NCBI GenBank assembly: GCA_049521915.1
Contig: JBEKOI010000123.1
Location: 1-10,872 of the forward strand
Length of the DNA: 10,872 bases
Source of the DNA: Bog-756 sp049521915
GTDB taxonomy: Bacteria > Actinomycetota > Acidimicrobiia > Acidimicrobiales > RAAP-2
Direction: 5' to 3'
Below the pieces are notes generated by a model. It was not told the origin of the DNA and made no database searches. It saw only the letters and a list, made by a program, of their open reading frames with translations. Shown here piece by piece: positions 6,587 through 10,872 of the stretch; position 1 is the stretch's first letter, and each line of letters opens with the position of its first letter. Made by a program: the position numbers and the translations under genes.

Positions 6587-6763
6587 ACGTCGGATCCGGC
6601 CGGCGTGATGAGCAATATTGGTGGTGCTTGACTGGAATTGGGCAGAAAAAAGTGGTGTCCTATGGGAGTCGGAACCGGTTCCCGCCAACTGGTTCCGCTG
6701 AGCGTTGTTCGGGATCCGCCGCCCGAGCCGCTCGCGCGAAGGCACCCTTCGGGGTGCCTTCGC
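6587..6763. ncRNA. candidate structured non-coding RNA, strand undetermined
   Basis: Three hairpins occur in 177 nt. Stem 1 is ACGTCGG (6587-6593) with CCGGCGT (6600-6606), including one G-T wobble. Stem 2 is 11 bp, CGGAACCGGTT (6670-6680) with AACTGGTTCCG (6687-6697), one wobble and a 6-nt loop. Stem 3 is 12 bp with a TTCG loop (6736-6763). A purine-rich, AT-richer linker joins stems 1 and 2. A possible plus-strand promoter, TTGGGC (6638) with a 17-bp spacer and TATGGG (6661), would start a transcript near stem 2. I recognise no known RNA family. This is a structural guess without any sequence-conservation evidence. Confidence 0.3.
6736..6763. terminator. perfect 12-bp hairpin with TTCG tetraloop
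   Basis: GCGAAGGCACCC (6736-6747) and GGGTGCCTTCGC (6752-6763) pair without mismatch around TTCG, an exceptionally stable loop in RNA. It resembles the stem of an intrinsic terminator, but neither strand has a T-run after it. It is 320 bp from the nth stop codon and about 160 bp from the stop of the convergent 65-residue ORF, so it may serve a separate transcript. Confidence 0.45.
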
Positions 6764-6828
6764 CGCGTGTGGGCCCGGGTCGCGGGCGGGCACTGCTTCC
6801 GGGAGTGCGGGCAACCGGCTCCCGGGCC

Positions 6829-6873
6829 GGGCGCGACGATCAGACCGGGCGCAACGATCAGACCCGGCGCACC
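6829..6873. repeat. 18-bp direct repeat, two and a half copies
   Basis: GGGCGCGACGATCAGACC (6829-6846) is followed directly by a copy with one change (6847-6864) and a half copy (6865-6873). It lies just downstream of the 65-residue ORF stop codon. No inverted symmetry or protein-coding role is visible. Confidence 0.75.
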
Positions 6874-6921
6874 CCCTGGGCCGGGGAGCAGCCGGGGACC
6901 GGTCGGGGACCAAAGGCGAAG

Positions 6922-7119
6922 TCATCTTCGGCTGAGTGTGGCCGACAGCCGGGTCAGCCGCCGGTTGGCACTGGTCAGGGCGCGCTCGATGGCGAACAGC
7001 TCGCGTGCTGTCTCCTCGTCCTTGGCGGCGTCGGCGGCGTCGGCATGAGCAGTGACGCGGCGGGTCAGTTCGTCGAGAGCGGTGGCGAGCGATGAGAGTT
7101 CTGCAGGGCGAGCGGACAT
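6922..7119 (-). CDS. small helical protein, 65 residues, unknown function
   Basis: The last part of a long minus-strand frame reads as a compact 65-residue protein starting at ATG 7119. Its composition is rich in Ala, Leu, Glu and Arg with a heptad-like pattern, and it looks like two amphipathic helices: about 6-30 (LSSLATALDELTRRVTAHAD) and 33-63 (KDEETARELFAIERALTSAN and onward). There is no membrane segment, signal peptide, cysteine or known motif. The low-complexity frame upstream of the ATG runs antisense to hisD and is not credible as coding. No strong Shine-Dalgarno or TANNNT-N7 element precedes the ATG; CATGAT ends 6 nt upstream. I do not recognise the family. It could be a spurious ORF, but its residue pattern differs from the surrounding shadow frames. 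Confidence 0.55.
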   Translation of the reverse strand: MSARPAELSSLATALDELTRRVTAHADAADAAKDEETARELFAIERALTSANRRLTRLSATLSRR

Positions 7120-7150
7120 CGGACGATCATGACATCCTGCGCCCGGGCGG

Positions 7151-7236
7151 GCGGAGCGGTCCCAGCGGAGCGGTCCCGGCGGAAGCAGCGCTGGCGGAGC
7201 GGTCCCAGCGGGGCGGTCCCAGCGGAAGCAGTCCGG
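7151..7236. repeat. 43-bp tandem repeat, two imperfect copies, upstream of hisD
   Basis: Copy A (7151-7193) and copy B (7194-7236) abut exactly and differ at only a few positions, mainly at the 3' end. Each contains GCGGAGCGGTCCCAGCGG-like sub-repeats followed by CGGAAGCAG. They lie in the 171-bp divergent spacer between the 65-residue ORF and hisD. They could be a regulatory site array or merely a slippage duplication. Confidence 0.75.
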
Positions 7237-7275
7237 CTCGGCCGCAGCTCCGGTCTGCGGACGGCCCCGGTCCGG

Positions 7276-7290
7276 TAGCATCGACGGGCT
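7276..7290 (+). promoter_or_regulatory. putative -10 element of the his operon
   Basis: TAGCAT (7276-7281) ends 9 nt before the hisD ATG at 7291. That is 2 nt more than at the five other promoters in the window, so the leader would be zero to a few nucleotides. No Shine-Dalgarno precedes the ATG. I see no convincing -35 and no His-rich leader peptide of the enterobacterial attenuator type. Confidence 0.4.
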
Positions 7291-8592
7291 ATGGCTCTGC
7301 GTCGGCTCGATCTCCGCGGCTTCTCCGGCGACCGCCGGGCGCTGGAACGAGCCCTTCCGCGTCCGGCCGATGTCGATGATGGCGGCGCGGGCGACGTGGC
7401 CTCCATCCTCCGCCAGGTCCGTGAGGAGGGCGACGCCGCCGTACGCCGGCTCACCCGCGAGTTCGACGGCGTGGACATCGACGAGCTGCGGGTTCCCGAG
7501 GAGGAGATCCAGGCCGCCCTCCGCCGCGTGCCCACCGATCTTCAGGACGCGCTGGACGTCGCCCACGACCGGATCCTGGCCTACCACGCTCACGAGTCCG
7601 GCGACTCGTCGGCCGAGGACTTCGAATCCGGTGGCATCGAGGTCCGGCATCTGGTGCGCCCGGTGGCGCGCGCCGGGTGTTACGCCCCCGGAGGCCGCGC
7701 CCGCTATCCGTCGACGGTGCTCATGTGCGCGGTGCCCGCCCAGGTCGCCGGCGTCGACGAGATCGTCCTGTGCGTTCCGCCCGGGCCGGAGGGCCGCATC
7801 GACGATGCCACGTTGGCGGCTGCCGCCGTAGCCGGTGTGGGAGAGGTGTACCGGGTGGGTGGGGCCCAGGCCATCGGGGCCATGGCCTACGGGACGGAGT
7901 CGATCGACGCCGTCGATGTCATCGTCGGCCCCGGCAACCGCTATGTGGCCGAGGCCAAGCGCCAGGTGTCGGGAGTGGTGGGCGTGGCGTCCGCCTTCGC
8001 CGGGCCGTCGGAAGTGGTGGTGATCGCAGGTCCCGAGACACCTCCCGAGCTGGCGGCCATCGATCTCGTCGTCCAGGCCGAGCACGGACCCGATGGACTG
8101 GCCTGGTTGCTGACGTGGTCGGAGGAGGTGGCCGAGGAAGTGGTGGCCCATGTGGCCCGCATGGTCAGTGCGTCGCCCCGGCGCGCGGATCTCGAGGCCA
8201 CCCTCGATGCGGGTGGGTTCGTGGTGCTGGTCGACGACCTCGAGCAGGCATGCGCGGTGGCCAACATCGTGGCTCCAGAGCACCTGGAGATACTCGTCGA
8301 CCGAGCCAAATCGGTGCTGCCGTTGATCTCGTCCGCCGGGGCTGTCTTCCTGGGCCCGAGCTCGCCGGCCAGCATCGGCGACTATCTGGCCGGGCCCAAC
8401 CACGTTCTGCCCACCAACCGGACGGCCCGGTTCGCCAGCGCGCTCAGGGTGGACGACTTCAGGCGCCACATCCACGCCGTCACCGTCAGCGAGAAGGCCC
8501 TCGAGGTCCTCGGCCCTCACGTGGTGACGCTGGCCGAGACCGAGGGCCTCTCCGCCCACGCCGAGTCGATTCGCCTGCGATGGCAGCAGTAG
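7291..8592 (+). CDS. hisD: histidinol dehydrogenase
   Basis: A 433-residue enzyme of normal family length that oxidises L-histidinol to L-histidine with two NAD+, the last two steps of histidine synthesis. Motifs in order: RPVARAGCYAPGGRARYPSTVLM (from 123), YRVGGAQAIGAMAYGT (187-202), VDVIVGPGNRYVAEAKRQV (208-226), and FAGPSEVVVIAG. QAEHGPD provides zinc ligands Q262 and H265, and VAPEHLE provides the catalytic pair E330/H331. SIGDYLAGPNHVLPT contains zinc ligand D364, and the C-terminal GLSAHAESIRLR contains H423. All key residues correspond in order and spacing to E. coli HisD. The start ATG follows TAGCAT. The last 13 nt overlap hisC, indicating one transcript. Immediately upstream are the 43-bp repeats. 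Confidence 0.96.
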   Translation: MALRRLDLRGFSGDRRALERALPRPADVDDGGAGDVASILRQVREEGDAAVRRLTREFDGVDIDELRVPEEEIQAALRRVPTDLQDALDVAHDRILAYHAHESGDSSAEDFESGGIEVRHLVRPVARAGCYAPGGRARYPSTVLMCAVPAQVAGVDEIVLCVPPGPEGRIDDATLAAAAVAGVGEVYRVGGAQAIGAMAYGTESIDAVDVIVGPGNRYVAEAKRQVSGVVGVASAFAGPSEVVVIAGPETPPELAAIDLVVQAEHGPDGLAWLLTWSEEVAEEVVAHVARMVSASPRRADLEATLDAGGFVVLVDDLEQACAVANIVAPEHLEILVDRAKSVLPLISSAGAVFLGPSSPASIGDYLAGPNHVLPTNRTARFASALRVDDFRRHIHAVTVSEKALEVLGPHVVTLAETEGLSAHAESIRLRWQQ

Positions 8593-9683
8593 CACCGCGC
8601 CACGACGGACCGGCGCAGCCCGCGGTCCGGCCCGATCTGGTCGCCCTCAGCGGCTACCACTCGGCCCAGGTCGAGGTCGACGTGCGCCTCAACACCAACG
8701 AGTCCCCCCTGCCTCCACCTCCACAGTGGTTCGACGCCTTCCGCGCCGGGCTGGCCGGCATCGACTTCAACCGTTATCCCGACCGTGAGGCAACTGAGCT
8801 CCGCCACGCCCTGGCCGAGAGCCACGGGGTCGGGCCCGACCAGATCTTCTGCGCCAACGGTTCGAACGAGGTCCTCCAGTCACTGCTCCTGGCCTACGGA
8901 GGGCCCGGCCGCACGGTGGCCGTGTTCGAGCCCACCTACACGCTCCACCGCCACATCGCCCGCATCACCGGCACCGAGGTGGCCCTGGGCAGCCGCACGG
9001 ACGACTTCGTGATCGACCTCGACGAGGTGAGACGGGTCGTCGATGGACACCATCCCGTGATCACCTTCCTGTGCTCCCCGAACAACCCGACGGGCCGGGC
9101 CGAGACCCCGGAGCAGATCGAGGCGGTGGTGGACGCGGCCGCCGGCCTCGTGGTGGTGGACGAGGCCTACGGGCAGTTCGCCGCTTCGTCGGCGCTGGAC
9201 CTGGTGCGAAGCGGTGGACCCGGCTCCGATCGCACCGTCGTGGTCCGGACCTTTTCGAAGACGTGGTCGATGGCCGGACTGCGGCTCGGCTACCTGGTGG
9301 GCCCGCCGGCCGTGGTCGAGGCGTGCGAGATGGTGGTGCTGCCGTACCATCTCGACGCGGCCAAGCAGTTGGCCGGTCGCCTGGCCCTGGGCTTCGTCGA
9401 CGAGATGGAGGCGCGGGTGGCCATGCTCAAAGAGGAGCGCGGGCGCATCGCCGCCGCACTGGCCGAGCTCCCGGTCCAGACCTGGCCCTCGGATGCCAAC
9501 TTCATCCTCTTCCGGCCGGCGGACAGGGGCGCACGGGAGGTATGGACCCGGCTCCTCGACGCCTCCGTCCTCGTGCGAGACTGTTCGGAGTGGCCGGGCC
9601 TTGCCGGATGCCTGCGGGTCACGGTGGGTCTCCCCGAAGAGAACGACCGCTTCCTGGCCGCACTGAGTGAAAGCCTGCAATGA
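8580..9683 (+). CDS. hisC: histidinol-phosphate aminotransferase
   Basis: A 367-residue fold-type I PLP enzyme that transfers an amino group from glutamate to imidazole-acetol phosphate, giving histidinol phosphate. Family marks are LNTNESPLPPPP (37-48), RYPD (65-68), NGSNEVLQ (93-100), SPNNPTG (166-172), VVDEAYGQF (192-200), the PLP lysine K227 in RTFSKTWSMAGLRLGY, and R346 near the C-terminus. The ATG at 8580 overlaps the hisD 3' end by 13 nt in another frame. No good Shine-Dalgarno is seen, so translation probably depends on ribosomes finishing hisD. The frame extends far upstream antisense-free but as hisD shadow. The stop overlaps the hisB start as ATGA. Confidence 0.95.
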   Translation: MAAVAPRHDGPAQPAVRPDLVALSGYHSAQVEVDVRLNTNESPLPPPPQWFDAFRAGLAGIDFNRYPDREATELRHALAESHGVGPDQIFCANGSNEVLQSLLLAYGGPGRTVAVFEPTYTLHRHIARITGTEVALGSRTDDFVIDLDEVRRVVDGHHPVITFLCSPNNPTGRAETPEQIEAVVDAAAGLVVVDEAYGQFAASSALDLVRSGGPGSDRTVVVRTFSKTWSMAGLRLGYLVGPPAVVEACEMVVLPYHLDAAKQLAGRLALGFVDEMEARVAMLKEERGRIAAALAELPVQTWPSDANFILFRPADRGAREVWTRLLDASVLVRDCSEWPGLAGCLRVTVGLPEENDRFLAALSESLQ

Positions 9684-10300
9684 GCGCAACGACCACCACG
9701 CCCGCCGCCCACCGGAGCGCCGAAGTGCACAGAGCAACCAAGGAGACGTCCATCGACGTGGTCGTCGACATCGACGGCACGGGCCTCACCGACGTCTCCA
9801 CCGGCCTCCCCTTCTTCGATCACATGGTCAGCCAGCTCGGTCGCCACGGGGGGTTCGACCTCGAGGTGTCGGCCCGCGGCGACCTCGAGGTCGACGCCCA
9901 CCACACCGTCGAGGATGTGGGCATCACCATCGGCGAGGTCCTGGCCGCGGCGCTGGGCGACAAGGCCGGTATCCGCCGGTTCGGATCGGTCGCCGTCCCC
10001 TTGGACGAGGCCCTGGTGGAGGTGGCGCTGGACCTGTCGGGCCGGCCCTTCCTCACCTATGACATCGAGTTCCCACCGGACACCATGGCCCTCGGCACGC
10101 CGCCTTTCGACCCGCAGTTGGCCGAGGAGTTCTGGCGGGCGTTAGCCACATCTGCGGGAATGACCCTCCACGTCCATCTGCGCTCGGGCAAGAACACCCA
10201 CCACATCGTGGAGGCCTCCTTCAAGGGCGTGGCCCGCGCCCTTCGGGATGCGGTCCGCTACGAGGGTGGCGGCATTCCCTCCACCAAGGGGACCCTGTGA
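9680..10300 (+). CDS. hisB: imidazoleglycerol-phosphate dehydratase (monofunctional)
   Basis: A 206-residue enzyme that dehydrates imidazoleglycerol phosphate to imidazole-acetol phosphate, the substrate of HisC. It lacks the histidinol-phosphatase domain of enterobacterial HisB. Conserved blocks are the substrate and manganese motifs FFDHMVSQLGRHGGFDL (45-61), DAHHTVEDVGI (72-82) and SGKNTHHIVEASFKG (169-183), plus the typical end IPSTKGTL. Two His-rich metal motifs, DAHHTVED and KNTHHIVE, are intact. The ATG at 9680 overlaps the hisC stop by 4 nt. The last codons and stop of hisB form the first copy of a 26-bp tandem repeat that continues past the gene. Copies downstream of the stop do not alter the protein. 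Confidence 0.96.
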   Translation: MSATTTTPAAHRSAEVHRATKETSIDVVVDIDGTGLTDVSTGLPFFDHMVSQLGRHGGFDLEVSARGDLEVDAHHTVEDVGITIGEVLAAALGDKAGIRRFGSVAVPLDEALVEVALDLSGRPFLTYDIEFPPDTMALGTPPFDPQLAEEFWRALATSAGMTLHVHLRSGKNTHHIVEASFKGVARALRDAVRYEGGGIPSTKGTL

Positions 10301-10358
10301 CCCCGGCCACCAAGGGGACCCTGTGACCCCGGCCACCAAGGGGACCCTGTGACCCCGG
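10281..10358 (+). repeat. 26-bp tandem repeat, three perfect copies, at the hisB 3' end
   Basis: The units are 10281-10306, 10307-10332 and 10333-10358 and are identical. Each unit begins CCACCAAGGGGACCCTGTGA and ends CCCCGG. The first supplies the hisB codons for the STKGTL tail and its TGA stop. Each contains AAGGGG five bases before a GTGA, a Shine-Dalgarno-like sequence followed by an overlapping start and stop. The period is not a multiple of three. Perfect identity indicates recent expansion. Confidence 0.97.
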
Positions 10359-10417
10359 CGGGGCGGCAACCCCACCCGGGAAGCCCCATCGGCTCCGATC
10401 CCACCGGCCACCGGTGA
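10297..10417 (+). promoter_or_regulatory. relay of three GTGA-coupled mini-ORFs linking hisB to hisH
   Basis: From the hisB stop, three short frames follow head to tail. Each starts at a GTG that overlaps the previous TGA: 10297-10326 and 10323-10352 (nine residues, MTPATKGTL), then 10349-10417 (22 residues, MTPAGRQPHPGSPIGSDPTG then HR). The last stop overlaps the hisH GTG at 10414. AAGGGG lies five bases before each of the first three GTGs. Terminating ribosomes could therefore pass step by step from hisB to hisH. The frames and overlaps are read directly from the sequence; translation of the mini-ORFs is inference. Confidence 0.45.
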
Positions 10418-10872
10418 TCGCTGTCCTCGACTACGGCATCGGGAACCTGCGCTCGGCGGAGAAGGCCCTCCAGTACCTCGGAGCCGACGCCTCGCTGGTC
10501 GACGACCCTGACCGGGCCGCGGCGGCCGACGCCGTGGTGCTGCCCGGCGTGGGATCGTTCGGTCGCTGCGCGCAGGCCCTCCGGTCGAGCGGTCTGGACA
10601 AGGCGGCCATCTCTGCCATCGAGCGGGGCGTGCCCTTCCTCGGGATCTGTGTCGGGTTCCAGCTGCTGTACGAGGGGTCCGACGAGTCCCCGACCGAACA
10701 GGGGCTCGGCGTGCTCCCGGGGACGGTGAGGCGATTGGCCGAGGGGGTCAAGTGTCCCCAGATGCAGTGGAACGTCCTGGACACGCCCGGTCCTGCCCCC
10801 GGGGGCCTGCTCGAGGGCGTGCCCAGTCCCGCCTGGGTCTACTTCGTGCACTCGTATGCACCGGAGCCCACC
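10414..10872 (+). CDS. hisH: imidazole glycerol phosphate synthase glutaminase subunit, N-terminal part
   Basis: The first 153 residues of HisH, cut by the window end; the full protein is normally about 200. HisH hydrolyses glutamine and channels ammonia to HisF for imidazole ring formation. MIAVLDYGIGNLRS opens the protein at GTG 10414. VVLPGVGSFG (41-50) follows, then the nucleophile C79 in FLGICVGFQLLYEGSDE, and YFVHSYAPEP near the edge. The catalytic His and Glu lie beyond the window. The block KCPQMQWN has Gln where the glycine of the common PHMGWN motif usually sits. No in-frame start exists between the TGA at 10324 and this GTG, so the start is well fixed. No Shine-Dalgarno directly precedes it; the start overlaps the preceding mini-ORF stop as GTGA. 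Confidence 0.95.
   Translation, partial: MIAVLDYGIGNLRSAEKALQYLGADASLVDDPDRAAAADAVVLPGVGSFGRCAQALRSSGLDKAAISAIERGVPFLGICVGFQLLYEGSDESPTEQGLGVLPGTVRRLAEGVKCPQMQWNVLDTPGPAPGGLLEGVPSPAWVYFVHSYAPEPT

Larger units (their letters stand above)
6417..6921. other. gene-free stretch between nth and the 65-residue ORF
   Basis: About 505 bp in which no reading frame on either strand resembles a known family. The first 140 bp are very GC-rich. Bases 6580-6670 are clearly AT-richer, with runs such as CAATATTGG and CAGAAAAAAGTGG. Three hairpins (6587-6606, 6670-6697, 6736-6763) and two short direct repeats (6499-6528, 6829-6873) lie here. Base-composition contrast together with strong hairpins suggests structured RNA rather than protein. 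Confidence 0.6.

Noticed and set aside
6608..6631. Seven-codon ORF MSNIGGA within the AT-richer island
   Set aside because: It is too short, has no Shine-Dalgarno or TANNNT element, and has no downstream gene to regulate. It most likely occurs by chance.
7151..7236. T-box-like (GGGACCGC on the minus strand) or SRP-RNA-like (CGGAAGCAGC) motifs in the 43-bp repeats
   Set aside because: The full T-box core and specifier structure are absent and the downstream gene is not an aminoacyl-tRNA synthetase or amino-acid gene on that strand. The SRP tetraloop and asymmetric loop are missing.
6922..8595. 557-codon open frame on the minus strand antisense to hisD
   Set aside because: It is the mirror of a strong hisD coding frame in GC-rich DNA and its sequence is low-complexity without family motifs. 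Only the final 65 codons look like a protein.
10281..10358. 26-bp repeats as a CRISPR array
   Set aside because: The units abut with no spacers, include the hisB coding end, and no cas genes are present.

Overview
The window is very GC-rich and densely packed on both strands. It carries housekeeping genes of an actinobacterial type. The best lineage marker is mycothiol synthase (mshD), because mycothiol is the characteristic thiol of Actinomycetota. Menaquinone genes, the hisD-hisC-hisB-hisH order, an Rv0130/HtdZ-like MaoC protein and a leaderless -10/start-codon arrangement at most first genes agree with this. A deep-branching class such as Acidimicrobiia is my guess, not something the sequence proves. 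I see no insertion sequence, phage gene, tRNA, rRNA or CRISPR array.

Layout. (1) Bases 1-125 hold the 3' end of a plus-strand alpha/beta-hydrolase, converging on a minus-strand operon. (2) Bases 3317 down to 200 form that operon: a regulator with two MerR-type helix-turn-helix domains, then menG (demethylmenaquinone methyltransferase) and menF (isochorismate synthase), with a 26-nt gap and then a 4-nt GTGA overlap. The cut-off hydrolase could be menH, but too little remains to tell. (3) A minus-strand MaoC-type hydratase (3887-3432) and a plus-strand VIT/CCC1-family metal transporter (4016-4708) diverge from a 128-bp spacer. (4) mshD (5735-4788, minus) and nth, endonuclease III (5766-6416, plus), diverge from only 30 bp. 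(5) Bases 6417-6921 have no convincing gene; they contain a locally AT-richer stretch with three hairpins, plus short direct repeats. (6) A 65-residue helical protein of unknown function lies at 7119-6922 (minus). (7) hisD, hisC, hisB and hisH (7291 to the window end, plus) form a tightly overlapping histidine operon; hisH is cut by the window edge.

How the parts work together. MenF makes isochorismate from chorismate at the start of menaquinone synthesis, and MenG performs the final methylation. HisD, HisC, HisB and HisH act in histidine synthesis. MshD finishes mycothiol, and Nth repairs oxidised bases next door.

Two regulatory observations stand out. First, five transcription-unit-leading genes (merR-like, maoC, VIT, mshD, nth) each have a TANNNT hexamer exactly 7 nt before the chosen start codon, as expected for leaderless mRNAs; this also settles several start codons. 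Internal operon genes instead use Shine-Dalgarno-like sequences or stop/start overlaps. Second, the hisB-hisH junction carries three perfect copies of a 26-bp unit containing the hisB C-terminal codons and stop. Each copy ends in a GTGA stop/start overlap, producing a relay of three tiny ORFs that leads into a final GTGA overlap with hisH. The relay is unbroken for any whole number of copies. It is the most unusual feature here.
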